Below, piece by piece: positions 1-7,244 of a DNA stretch of 24,408 bases. The notes under the pieces are model-generated. The model was not told the origin of the DNA. It saw nothing but the letters and a program-made list of their open reading frames with translations, and did no database searches. The position numbers were made by a program, and so were the translations under genes. The stretch's first letter is position 1; each line of letters begins with the position of its first letter. The DNA lies in contig JAZOSU010000021.1 in the NCBI GenBank assembly GCA_045657265.1, forward strand, positions 1 through 24,408, written 5' to 3'. This stretch comes from RGIG9041 sp045657265 (lineage in GTDB: Bacteria; Bacillota; Clostridia; Oscillospirales; QAKW01).

Positions 1-102
1 AAGCTAGAAGAATACATACATTACTACAACAACGAAAGAATCTCTCTCAAATTAAAAGGAATGAGCCCAGTTCAATACCGAGCTCATTCGCAAACGATTT
101 AA
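1..102 (+). CDS. IS3-family transposase OrfB, C-terminal end (partial)
   Basis: This is the last 33 codons plus stop of a transposase whose start lies left of the window. The peptide contains YYNNERISLKLKGMSPVQY, the C-terminal signature of IS3/IS150-group OrfB integrases (rve domain). The catalytic DDE residues would lie upstream and cannot be seen. A matching IS3-type terminal inverted repeat follows, so this is the 3' end of the element and not an isolated fragment. Whether the element is intact or active cannot be judged. Confidence 0.85.
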   Translation, partial: KLEEYIHYYNNERISLKLKGMSPVQYRAHSQTI

Positions 103-139
103 TATTTAATTTTTTGTCTAAACTTTTGGGTTCACTTCA
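1..139 (+). mobile_element. Right end of an IS3-family insertion sequence
   Basis: The transposase end (1-102) is followed at 111-139 by an imperfect terminal inverted repeat. Read inward on the other strand it begins TGAAGTGAACCCAAAAGTTT, typical of IS3/IS150-group ends, which close with 5'-TG...CA-3'. The element therefore ends at about position 139. The left end and the target duplication lie outside the window. The insertion sits only 18 bases beyond the stop codon of the neighbouring MATE gene, so it may have removed or replaced that gene's terminator. Confidence 0.75.
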
Positions 140-157
140 TTTTTTAGGGAGATTTTT

Positions 158-1513
158 TTATTTTAATGGTTTTGTACGTTTTTTATAAAGATATATAAAG
201 ATTAAACTCTGACAAGCGAATGCGGCTATCCAGCTGATCGAATATGATAAATAAAGCACCTCAAGTGTGTGGTATTGGGGTATATGAAAAACGGTGAAAA
301 TCCACACAATACGCAGTCCACATACGCTTATTATCGTGGATAACATAGGGATTAAAGATGCACCCATTCCGCGCACACATCCTGTAGCAACCTCCATAAG
401 ACCGCAAAGGAAATAAGGCATGCCTACATATAAAAGTTTTATAATTCCAAACTTGATTGCTTCGGTTGAATCGGTTATGTAAATAGAAAGGATTTGATGA
501 CCGAAAATATAAATCAGCAGACTCATTGTAAAACCGAGTGTTGATACAAATGCAAGACATATCCAGAAAACTTTTTTAATTCTCTGGTAGTTTTTAGCAC
601 CTTCGTTCTGACCGACAAAATTAATTGTCGTCTGATAAAATGAGTGCATAACTACATACGTAAATCCTTCGATACTTGTAGCAGCAGCAATACCGGATAC
701 TGCGGCAGTTCCGAAGGAGTTTACCGAAGACTGAATAATTACGTTGGATATTGAGAATAAACAGCTCTGTATTCCCGAGGGAATACCTATGGCAAGAATC
801 TTTTTAAGAGTTCTGACGTGAATTTTCATTTGTTTAAAAGAGAATTTGCAATCGTCTGTTCTTTTTCTGAGAGTGTTAAGCACTAATATAGCAGAAAGAG
901 CCTGTGAAGATGTTGTTGCAAGAGCAACACCCGCAACGTCCATATTGAATGCTGTGACAAAAATAACGTTAAGACCTACGTTGAGTACACCTGCAAAAGT
1001 AAGGAACATAAGCGGTGATTTGGTATCTCCGGCAGCTCTGAGAACAGCTGCACCGAAGTTATAGAGCATATTGAATATCATACCTGCAAAATATATCTGA
1101 AGATATAAAACCGAAAGAGGCAGGATATCGCTCGGAGTATCCATAAGCTGAAGCGTTGGTTTGCAAAGAAAAATGCCTAAAACCGAAATGACACCTCCGC
1201 AGATAATCGCAGTTGGAATGGCAGTATGTACAGCACGTTTTGTATCAACGTGGTCTTTTGCACCTATTGCGTGAGCTACTGTAACACTTGTACCTGTTGA
1301 AATACCGATGAACAGGTTTACAAATAAAGTTACAAGAGAGGTTGTAGCACCCACTGCCGCAACGCATTTACTGTTACAGAACTGACCTACTATTACAAGG
1401 TCAGCTGCGTTGAACAGCAGTTGCAGAATTCCTGTAATGATAATAGGAATTGTGTAAGTGACGATATTTTTTAAAAGCGGTCCTTTACACATATCTATCT
1501 TTTTATTAGTCAT
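158..1513 (-). CDS. MATE-family multidrug/cation efflux transporter (first copy)
   Basis: This is a 451-residue polytopic membrane protein with about 12 predicted transmembrane helices, the normal size for MATE exporters, which extrude cationic drugs or metabolites in exchange for Na+ or H+. Visible family features are the N-terminal NIVTYTIPIIITGILQLLFN helix, the ADLVIVGQF segment and the repeat between the two six-helix halves (IPSGIQSCLFSISN in the second half). I chose the ATG at 1513 because GGAG lies 8 bases upstream of it; a GTG at 1522 is in frame but overlaps that site. The gene lies downstream of a second MATE gene but has its own promoter. Substrate unknown; the subfamily (DinF/NorM/MepA-like) is not assigned. 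Confidence 0.9.
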   Translation of the reverse strand: MTNKKIDMCKGPLLKNIVTYTIPIIITGILQLLFNAADLVIVGQFCNSKCVAAVGATTSLVTLFVNLFIGISTGTSVTVAHAIGAKDHVDTKRAVHTAIPTAIICGGVISVLGIFLCKPTLQLMDTPSDILPLSVLYLQIYFAGMIFNMLYNFGAAVLRAAGDTKSPLMFLTFAGVLNVGLNVIFVTAFNMDVAGVALATTSSQALSAILVLNTLRKRTDDCKFSFKQMKIHVRTLKKILAIGIPSGIQSCLFSISNVIIQSSVNSFGTAAVSGIAAATSIEGFTYVVMHSFYQTTINFVGQNEGAKNYQRIKKVFWICLAFVSTLGFTMSLLIYIFGHQILSIYITDSTEAIKFGIIKLLYVGMPYFLCGLMEVATGCVRGMGASLIPMLSTIISVCGLRIVWIFTVFHIPQYHTLEVLYLSYSISWIAAFACQSLIFIYLYKKRTKPLK

Positions 1514-1535
1514 ACAAATCACTCCATTTAGTTGA

Positions 1536-1563
1536 ATTATATCACTATATAAATATTTTTCAA
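1536..1563 (-). promoter_or_regulatory. Sigma-A promoter of the first MATE gene
   Basis: On the minus strand TTGAAA (1563-1558), a 16-base spacer and TATAAT (1541-1536) precede the MATE start by about 20 bases. The TGA just before the -10 fits an extended -10 element. It lies in the gap between the two MATE genes. Confidence 0.65.
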
Positions 1564-1574
1564 GTATAAAATCA

Positions 1575-2957
1575 TTAAAGTTCGTTATCTGAACGTATTT
1601 TTTTAATCCATTTTCCGCTTCGGAGTCGTATTACACACCAGAAAGCTTTAAGCACCTGATCGAATTTCAAAAAGAAATAAATCCAGAAAGGTGACAAATG
1701 AAGAAGAAAACCTGCGATGATACCTAAAGGAAGCGCCGCAACCCACATAAATATGTTGTCAGCCAGAACGAGCATTTTTGTATCTCCTCCACCGCGAAGA
1801 ACGCCTTTGGTCATAATACTGTTAGTGGCCTGAAATATAATGATTACGCTAATTGAAAGCATAAGCTGTCTTGTGATATTGGATGTTTCTTCCGATAGAT
1901 TGTATGCAAGTATCATAGGCTCGGATATAAGCATTATAATTATTGCGGCGATAAGCCCGAATAAAAAGCCTATTCCTAAAAAAGCGTAACCCTGATCAAA
2001 AGCTTTTTTACGATCTCCCTCTCCGAGAGTATGTCCTGTAACTATCGCGCCTGCCTGTGAAAATCCCTGTGTCATTACAGAACTCAGTTGTTGAGTGACC
2101 GTTGTTACTGCATTTGCGGCAACAAAACTTTCTCCCAGTCTGCCGATCACCATAGCTACGGAATTGTTGCCGAGCGCAAGAATTCCGTCGCTGATAAGAA
2201 CAGGAATACTGATACGTATGTATTCTTTCCAGAGTTTGCCTACAGGCATAAAAAGATGTTTTATACGAAATGCAATTTTGTCATCTTTTATAAACAAAAA
2301 TCCGCATATAATTGCAAATTCAAATAATCTGGCAATAAGAGTTCCTATTGCCGCACCTGCAACACCCATGGCCGGAATGAGAATTTTTCCGTTTATTGTA
2401 AGACCATAAATAAATACATAGTTGGCGCCTATATTTACAAAAAATGCGCCTATCGACGTATAAAGAGGTATTCTGACCTGATCTATGTTACGAAGAACGA
2501 TGGTACAGGTAACTGTAAGACCTAAAAAGAAATACGTTACAACTGAATATTTAAGATAATCTATGCCGTAAGATATAATACCGTTTTCCGATGTATATAT
2601 CAGCATTATGAGTCTCGGAAAAAATAAGGTTATGACAGCAAAGAAAGATGCCATTGCAAGACATAGCCTGAGCATTATGGAGACGGTCTTTTTAAGAGAA
2701 GAACTGTCTTTCATACCGAAGTATCTTGCAACAAGTACGGATGCTCCCATGCCTATTCCCATACAGAAAATATGAAATATATTTATAAACTGGTTAGCAA
2801 GAGAAACTCCTGAAAACTGTGTTTCGCCCAGTCTGCCTACCATTATTGTGTCCATCATATTGACACCTGTTGTGATGAGTCCTTGCAAAGCAATCGGGAT
2901 AGCAATAAGAGCAACTTTTTTATAAAAACTTTTATCTTTGACTATTAAACTATGCAT
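1575..2957 (-). CDS. MATE-family multidrug/cation efflux transporter (second copy)
   Basis: This 460-residue protein has about 12 transmembrane segments. MATE features are VALIAIPIALQGLITTGVN at the start, then MMDTIMVGRLGE, and in the second half ISIPVLISDGILALGNNS and MVIGRLGESFVAANAV. It is clearly distinct from the adjacent MATE protein, so this is not a recent tandem duplication. The ATG at 2957 is preferred: AAAGGA lies 7 bases upstream. An in-frame ATG at 2987 would overlap the upstream gene and lacks a site. The upstream gene's stop codon lies inside the TTTAAAGGA site, so the two are probably translationally coupled. Substrate unknown. Confidence 0.9.
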   Translation of the reverse strand: MHSLIVKDKSFYKKVALIAIPIALQGLITTGVNMMDTIMVGRLGETQFSGVSLANQFINIFHIFCMGIGMGASVLVARYFGMKDSSSLKKTVSIMLRLCLAMASFFAVITLFFPRLIMLIYTSENGIISYGIDYLKYSVVTYFFLGLTVTCTIVLRNIDQVRIPLYTSIGAFFVNIGANYVFIYGLTINGKILIPAMGVAGAAIGTLIARLFEFAIICGFLFIKDDKIAFRIKHLFMPVGKLWKEYIRISIPVLISDGILALGNNSVAMVIGRLGESFVAANAVTTVTQQLSSVMTQGFSQAGAIVTGHTLGEGDRKKAFDQGYAFLGIGFLFGLIAAIIIMLISEPMILAYNLSEETSNITRQLMLSISVIIIFQATNSIMTKGVLRGGGDTKMLVLADNIFMWVAALPLGIIAGFLLHLSPFWIYFFLKFDQVLKAFWCVIRLRSGKWIKKIRSDNEL

Positions 2958-2968
2958 ATTATTTTCCT

Positions 2969-3613
2969 TTAAAGCGCAATGGCACATATATTATATTTTC
3001 CGCCCAGGCTTTCAAAAACTTTTTCAAAATCGGGATATCTTTTAAAAAGACCGTCAACATTTCGTATGAAAGTTTTTCCTGATGTGTAAGTTGATATGAG
3101 AATAAGTGCCATAGCCATATACGGATTGTTTTTTGCATTTAAAACTGCGTGTTGAGGATATTTCTGAGGCCATATCCATAAATCTGACGGTCCGTATTCA
3201 CATCTCGCACCTAAAACTTTAAGGTTTTCGGCTATCAGTTCCAAAAGCTCAGGACACTGTGAAAATCCGCTTATTCGGGTTTTCCCTTTTGCGAAAAGAG
3301 CAAGAAGAGCTATCATCGGGGCAATCTGCGGAAATTCGGAAATATCTGTGGTTATGCCTTTAAGAATGCCAGAGCGTACGTTAACACTTTCTCCTGCTCT
3401 TGTGATCTTTGCACCGAAAGCTTTCAATATGTCAAGAACTACCGTTCCGCCTTGTTCTGATTTCGGATTAAGGTTTGTACATATTACCGAAGAACCGAGA
3501 GCTGCTCTTGCAAGAAACATTCCTGCAAAACTGTAATCTCCGCTGTAATTACCTATGTAAGGCGATTCAAACTCACCTGAAATATTACTTTTTTCAACTT
3601 CAATATCTGCCAT
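2969..3613 (-). CDS. Stand-alone EPSP-synthase-like C-terminal half, catalytic residues lost
   Basis: This 214-residue protein aligns with roughly the second half of AroA (3-phosphoshikimate 1-carboxyvinyltransferase, normally about 420-440 residues): SGDYSFAGMFLARAAL matches the GD-SSA-FFLAAA segment and LALFAKGKTRISGF matches AALFAKGTTRL. The N-terminal half is absent; the upstream DNA holds an unrelated relic and aroQ. Residues needed for catalysis in E. coli AroA are replaced: the IPD aspartate is Q, the KETDR motif reads as a CPELLE-like segment, and NDHRMAM reads NNPYMAMAL. Enzyme activity is therefore very unlikely. The frame is nonetheless open for 214 codons and has AAAGGA 7 bases before the ATG at 3613. 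It could be a decaying aroA remnant or a repurposed non-catalytic fold. Its neighbour aroQ is also a shikimate-pathway gene. Confidence 0.7.
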   Translation of the reverse strand: MADIEVEKSNISGEFESPYIGNYSGDYSFAGMFLARAALGSSVICTNLNPKSEQGGTVVLDILKAFGAKITRAGESVNVRSGILKGITTDISEFPQIAPMIALLALFAKGKTRISGFSQCPELLELIAENLKVLGARCEYGPSDLWIWPQKYPQHAVLNAKNNPYMAMALILISTYTSGKTFIRNVDGLFKRYPDFEKVFESLGGKYNICAIAL

Positions 3614-3626
3614 TTTTGTTTCCTTT

Positions 3627-3653
3627 AAAAAGCGGCGCCACAGCACCGCTTTT
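3627..3653 (-). terminator. Intrinsic terminator after the SLH relic
   Basis: On the minus strand an 11-bp stem (arms 3653-3643 and 3638-3628, loop TGTG) is followed by a T run. The one non-Watson-Crick position is G-U in minus-strand RNA but C-A in plus-strand RNA, which shows that it serves minus-strand transcription. It sits between the SLH relic and the half-EPSPS gene, so expression of the latter needs read-through or an unseen promoter. Confidence 0.7.
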
Positions 3654-3655
3654 AC

Positions 3656-3817
3656 CTATTTAAAATAAGATTTGTGAAAATCAGAGAAAATAGTAGCTCC
3701 TACAGAGCGGGTTACAGTATCCTGCGGTGCAAATAATCCTCCGCCGATACCGTCTATAAGTTTTGCTCTCTGACATTTGTATACTTCTGTTTTTACCCAA
3801 TGTTGTTTTTTTATCGA
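3656..3817 (-). pseudogene. Relic of an S-layer-homology (SLH) domain C-terminus
   Basis: Directly after the aroQ stop, in the same frame, 53 codons stay open up to a TAG at 3656. They translate to a peptide containing HWVKTEVYKCQRAKLIDGI and LFAPQDTVTRSVGA. This fits the SLH pattern (HW near the start, G-x-G-x-F-x-P-x-D-x-V-T-R, then a hydrophobic helix). No ATG, GTG or TTG start with a ribosome-binding site exists in this stretch, so it is the 3' stump of a deleted surface-protein gene and is still followed by its terminator. SLH domains anchor exported proteins to secondary cell-wall polymer. The match is by eye and needs a profile search. Confidence 0.55.
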
Positions 3818-4246
3818 TTATTCTACTTTTAAAAGATGCTCAATAGCTAAATTATATCCGTCAAAGCCTTTTCCCATTATTGTAATTACACATACGTCAG
3901 TGAGAAAAGAGTGGTGTCTGAAACTTTCTCTTTTTGTTATGTCGGAGATATGAACTTCGGCGGTAGGAATCTGTACTGTACTTATCGCATCGGCAATGGC
4001 AACACTTGTATGGGTATATCCCCCTGCGTTTATAACAATGCCGTCGTATTTTTGAAAGGCATTCTGAATACTGTCGATTATTCCGCCTTCGTGGTTTGAC
4101 TGGTAAAAATCCACTTCGCATTTGCCTTTGCAGTATTCTTTTATGTATTCTGTAAGGTCGCCGTAAGTACGGCTTCCGTATATTTCAGGCTCACGTATGC
4201 CAAGCATATTAAGATTAGGACCGTTTATAACAAGAATTTTTTTCAT
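3818..4246 (-). CDS. aroQ: Type II 3-dehydroquinate dehydratase
   Basis: This 142-residue cytosolic enzyme converts 3-dehydroquinate to 3-dehydroshikimate in the shikimate pathway; type II enzymes form dodecamers. Recognised motifs are VINGPNLNMLGIREPEIYG with the active-site Arg18 and Tyr23, the YQSNHEG loop, VINAGGYTHTSVAI, EVHISDI with catalytic His99, and ESFRHHS. All expected catalytic residues are present and the length is normal. The start at 4246 shares an ATGA overlap with the stop of the lipid-kinase gene, and AAAGGAG lies about 11 bases upstream inside that gene, so translation is coupled. A longer in-frame reading from 4345 would run through the kinase gene and is rejected. Confidence 0.95.
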   Translation of the reverse strand: MKKILVINGPNLNMLGIREPEIYGSRTYGDLTEYIKEYCKGKCEVDFYQSNHEGGIIDSIQNAFQKYDGIVINAGGYTHTSVAIADAISTVQIPTAEVHISDITKRESFRHHSFLTDVCVITIMGKGFDGYNLAIEHLLKVE

Positions 4247-5124
4247 ATAAGTGTAGGCTCCTTTTCTCCTACGATCAGGTTGAGCTTTGATGGAAGAATT
4301 CCTATATGTGCAGTGCTTTCGTTGAAAATTTCGCCGTCTGCGCAAATTTCTTTTATTCCGCTCATTGTGACGTTTTTACATTTTGCAAAAATTACTATAT
4401 CTTTAAATTTTTTGTTTACTTTTCCTGTAAGCTTGTCAATGTGAATTCCTTTTTTATATGCACCTACCAGAGACAAAAATTGCAGTCTTGATACTTTTTT
4501 GACTATCATAAGGTCTATAAGTCCGTCTTTGACGTCTGCTGCAGGTGATGCGTTAAATCCGCCACCGTAGTATGCGCCGTTAGCTGCAACTGCCAACATA
4601 AATTCTCCGTCAAAGACATATTCATTTCCGTCTTTGTCTGTGTATCTGATGTTTATGTACTTGCCAAATTTTTTTGTAAACACCGAAACTATACCTAAAA
4701 TATATGCAAGAGGACCGGAAACAAAAGGTTTTTTCTTGAATTCCGCGGCTTTTTGAACAACCTCAAGGTCAAACCCTGTGTTGATTGCGTTGACTGCGTA
4801 TCTGTCATTAAGGGTAAGCACGTCTATTTTGTGTATACCTTCTTTGTTAATGCTGCGTACAAGGTCGTTGCCTGTACCTACTGCTACAACTGAAAGATAT
4901 GCTTTGTCTGAATCTGCACGTACAATTCCTGTTACAGCTTCATTTATACTTCCGTCTCCGCCGTAAACCTTAAAATTAATGTTTTCGGTTGCGCATCTCA
5001 ATTGTTCTTGTATAAATTCACAGGCATCACCGGGACATTTGGTCACATATGCATTTTCGAGATTTTTATATGATAAAGCTTCACCCTGTCCTGCGGCAGG
5101 ATTGAGAATATGAATTGTTTTCAT
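4243..5124 (-). CDS. YegS/DagK-type lipid kinase
   Basis: This 293-residue protein of the diacylglycerol kinase catalytic (DAGK_cat) family phosphorylates a lipid such as diacylglycerol with ATP at the membrane surface, returning it to phospholipid synthesis. Motifs are NPAAGQGEA at residues 8-16, GGDGSINEAV at 55-64 (nucleotide binding) and VGTGNDLVRSI at 82-92. The C-terminal beta domain has a DGLIDLMIVKKVSR segment. Length is normal. GGAG lies 7 bases before the ATG at 5124. The gene leads the minus-strand block and overlaps aroQ by four bases. The exact lipid substrate cannot be told from sequence. Confidence 0.88.
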   Translation of the reverse strand: MKTIHILNPAAGQGEALSYKNLENAYVTKCPGDACEFIQEQLRCATENINFKVYGGDGSINEAVTGIVRADSDKAYLSVVAVGTGNDLVRSINKEGIHKIDVLTLNDRYAVNAINTGFDLEVVQKAAEFKKKPFVSGPLAYILGIVSVFTKKFGKYINIRYTDKDGNEYVFDGEFMLAVAANGAYYGGGFNASPAADVKDGLIDLMIVKKVSRLQFLSLVGAYKKGIHIDKLTGKVNKKFKDIVIFAKCKNVTMSGIKEICADGEIFNESTAHIGILPSKLNLIVGEKEPTLI

Positions 5125-5220
5125 AGAATCACTCCGAATGTGTTAATAGGTATATAATAACATATATATTCTGAAATTTCTATAATTACATTCTTTTAAT
5201 TACAAATTTTTCGCAATTTA

Positions 5221-5249
5221 TTGACAGTAGTTTTTGGGTGTGATAAAAT
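5221..5249 (+). promoter_or_regulatory. Promoter of the xpt-nucleoside transport operon
   Basis: TTGACA (5221-5226), a 17-base spacer and TAAAAT (5244-5249) form a near-perfect sigma-A promoter. The transcript would start near 5256, only about 30 bases before xpt. A perfect 7-bp inverted repeat (ACATATA, loop TTTT, TATATGT; 5252-5269) straddles the start point and could be an operator or a short RNA hairpin. The leader is too short for a purine riboswitch. Confidence 0.8.
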
Positions 5250-5286
5250 TTACATATATTTTTATATGTTTCTTTGAGGGATTTGG

Positions 5287-5862
5287 ATGAAGCTTTTAGA
5301 ACAGAAAATTTTAAGTGATGGTATTGTTCTTCCGGGACACGTACTTAAGGTTAACAGTTTTTTGAATCATCAGATAGACGTAGGACTTCTTATGCAGCTT
5401 GCAAAAGAGGTGAAAGAACTGTTTATAAACGAAACTGTTACCAAAATCGTAACAGTTGAGGCATCAGGTATTGCTATTGCGGCAGCATTTGCGGCGGTTA
5501 TGGAAATCCCGATGGTTTTTGCAAAAAAAAGCAGTGCTAAGAATTTATCGGGCGAGGTTTTTTGTAAAACAACACATTCCTATACACATAATAAGGATTA
5601 TGACATTGTTATAGAAAAACGTTTTTTGTCAAAACAGGACAGAGTGCTTATTGTAGATGATTTTCTTGCAAACGGTGCGGCTCTTACGAGTCTTATAGAT
5701 ATTGTCAGAGAATCGGGCGCTCATCTTGTTGCTTGTGTGCCTGCCATTGAAAAAGGTTTTCAGGGCGGTGGGGACAAGCTCAGAGCTGAAGGTGTACGTG
5801 TTGAGAGTCTTGCTATTGTGGAAAGTATGGATGATCAGGGGAATATAACCTTCAGAAATTAA
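5287..5862 (+). CDS. xpt: Xanthine phosphoribosyltransferase
   Basis: This 191-residue cytosolic type-I phosphoribosyltransferase makes XMP from xanthine and PRPP (purine salvage). It follows the Bacillus Xpt pattern: LLEQKILSDGIVLPGHVLKV at the N-terminus, NSFLNHQID, and TKIVTVEASGIA. The PRPP-binding loop is VLIVDDFLANGAAL (residues 120-133). RVESLAIVESM lies at the end. Length is as usual. GAGGG precedes the ATG. It is the first gene of an operon whose later genes import nucleosides, which fits salvage. Unlike many Firmicutes xpt genes there is no room for a guanine riboswitch. Confidence 0.93.
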   Translation: MKLLEQKILSDGIVLPGHVLKVNSFLNHQIDVGLLMQLAKEVKELFINETVTKIVTVEASGIAIAAAFAAVMEIPMVFAKKSSAKNLSGEVFCKTTHSYTHNKDYDIVIEKRFLSKQDRVLIVDDFLANGAALTSLIDIVRESGAHLVACVPAIEKGFQGGGDKLRAEGVRVESLAIVESMDDQGNITFRN

Positions 5863-5913
5863 CCTCGTATGTAATTTAATTTACATAAAAAACAAAAAAG
5901 GGAGAAACAAAAA

Positions 5914-7140
5914 ATGAAAAGAATTCTTGCTTTGATTCTTGCTGTATTGATGCTCTTTAGTGTTGCATCTTGCGCAGGAACACAGAATGAAGACGAAACT
6001 CTTAAAGTTGGTTTTATCTTCTTGCACGATGAAAACTCAACATATGACAAAAACTTCATCGATGCAGCAATTGCCGCTTGTGAAAACATGGGCGTAACAA
6101 TGGTTCAGAAAACACAGATTCCTGAAACCAATGCTGCTTATGAAGCTGCCGTTGAGCTTATCGAAACCGAAGAATGTGATATCATCTTTGGTGATAGCTT
6201 CGGTCATGAGCCTTATCTTATCAAGGCTGCTCAGGAATACCCGGATGTAGAGTTCTGCCACGCTACAGGTACACAGGCTCACACAAGCGGTCTTAACAAC
6301 ATCCACAATGCTTTTGCATCAATTTATCAGGGTCGTTATATGGCTGGTGTTGTTGCCGGTATGAAACTTAACGAAATGATAAAAGCAGGTCTTGCTCCTG
6401 AAAAAGCAAAGATGGGTTACGTAGGTGCTTTCACATTTGCTGAAGTTATCTCAGGTTACACATCTTTCTACCTCGGCGCAAAATCAGTTTGCCCCACAGT
6501 TACAATGGACGTTAAATTTACAGGTTCATGGTACGATGAAGAAGCTGAAAAACAGGCAGCTCAGGCTCTTATAGACGGCGGTTGCGTACTTATCAGCCAG
6601 CATGCTGACTCAATGGGCGCTCCTACAGCTTGTGAAAACGCTAAAGTTCCTAACGTTTCATACAACGGTTCAACAGCAGCTGCTTGTCCTGAAACATTCC
6701 TCGTATCTTCAAGAATCAACTGGGTACCTTATTTTGAATATATGATTACTCAGGTTAAAAACGGTGAAGCTATTGCAACAGACTGGACAGGTACACTTGA
6801 TACAGGCTCAGTAGTTCTTACAGAGCTTGGCAAAAACGTTGCTGAAGGCACAGCCGACAAACTTAAAGAAGTTGAAGCTGGTCTTAAAGATGGCTCAATC
6901 AATGTTTTCGATACAGCTAACTTCACAGTTACTGTAACAGACAGCGACAACAAAAACGCTACTGTTGATGAAAACGGCAAACTCACAGCTTACAAAGCTG
7001 ACGTAGATTTCGATAAAGATTATACAGCTGATACAGACGCTGTTACAAACGGTGTGTTTGAAGAATCAAAACATCGTTCAGGTCCTTACTTCGATATTCT
7101 TATCGACGGTATTACACTTCTTGATCGTAATTACGGCTAA
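5914..7140 (+). CDS. BMP-family nucleoside-binding lipoprotein of an ABC importer
   Basis: This 408-residue substrate-binding protein belongs to the BMP/PnrA-like family, which binds purine nucleosides outside the membrane. The signal peptide MKRILALILAVLMLFSVASC ends in a lipobox with lipidated Cys20. The mature part starts TLKVGFIFLHDENSTYDKNF, and further family segments are CDIIFGDSFGHEP, NAFASIYQGRYMAGVVAG and MGYVGAF. GGGAG lies 10 bases before the ATG. Codon choice is more uniform than in neighbouring genes, as expected for an abundant binding protein. A GC-rich hairpin directly downstream separates it from the ATPase gene and may set its higher expression. Nucleoside specificity is inferred from family and context. 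Confidence 0.9.
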   Translation: MKRILALILAVLMLFSVASCAGTQNEDETLKVGFIFLHDENSTYDKNFIDAAIAACENMGVTMVQKTQIPETNAAYEAAVELIETEECDIIFGDSFGHEPYLIKAAQEYPDVEFCHATGTQAHTSGLNNIHNAFASIYQGRYMAGVVAGMKLNEMIKAGLAPEKAKMGYVGAFTFAEVISGYTSFYLGAKSVCPTVTMDVKFTGSWYDEEAEKQAAQALIDGGCVLISQHADSMGAPTACENAKVPNVSYNGSTAAACPETFLVSSRINWVPYFEYMITQVKNGEAIATDWTGTLDTGSVVLTELGKNVAEGTADKLKEVEAGLKDGSINVFDTANFTVTVTDSDNKNATVDENGKLTAYKADVDFDKDYTADTDAVTNGVFEESKHRSGPYFDILIDGITLLDRNYG

Positions 7141-7146
7141 ACCGAA

Positions 7147-7173
7147 AGGGTGGGGCGTAAATCGCCCCACCTT
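7147..7173 (+). terminator. Partial terminator or mRNA-stabilising hairpin between binding protein and ATPase genes
   Basis: GGTGGGGCG (7149-7157), loop TAAAT and CGCCCCACC (7163-7171) form a perfect 9-bp GC-rich stem. It is followed by TTATCTTAATTTTG, T-rich but broken. No promoter is evident between it and the ATPase start at 7245. It is probably an attenuator or a 3'-end protector that keeps binding-protein mRNA above transporter mRNA. Confidence 0.6.
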
Positions 7174-7244
7174 ATCTTAATTTTGAATAATGTGCTGAAC
7201 TTTATCAGCATACCATTGAGAATTAAGGAAAGAGAGGAAATAAA

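Noticed and set aside
158..2957. The two MATE genes as a heterodimeric or recently duplicated pair
   Set aside because: The proteins differ throughout, each is a complete 12-helix transporter, and MATE proteins act as single chains; the second-position gene also has its own promoter.
3614..3830. Frameshifted N-terminal half of aroA upstream of the half-EPSPS gene
   Set aside because: I read the frames of this stretch on the minus strand; they contain the SLH-like relic, a terminator and the end of aroQ, and no EPSPS N-terminal motifs.
5250..5286. Guanine riboswitch before xpt
   Set aside because: The promoter is only about 37 bases from the start codon, too short for the aptamer, and no conserved core is seen.
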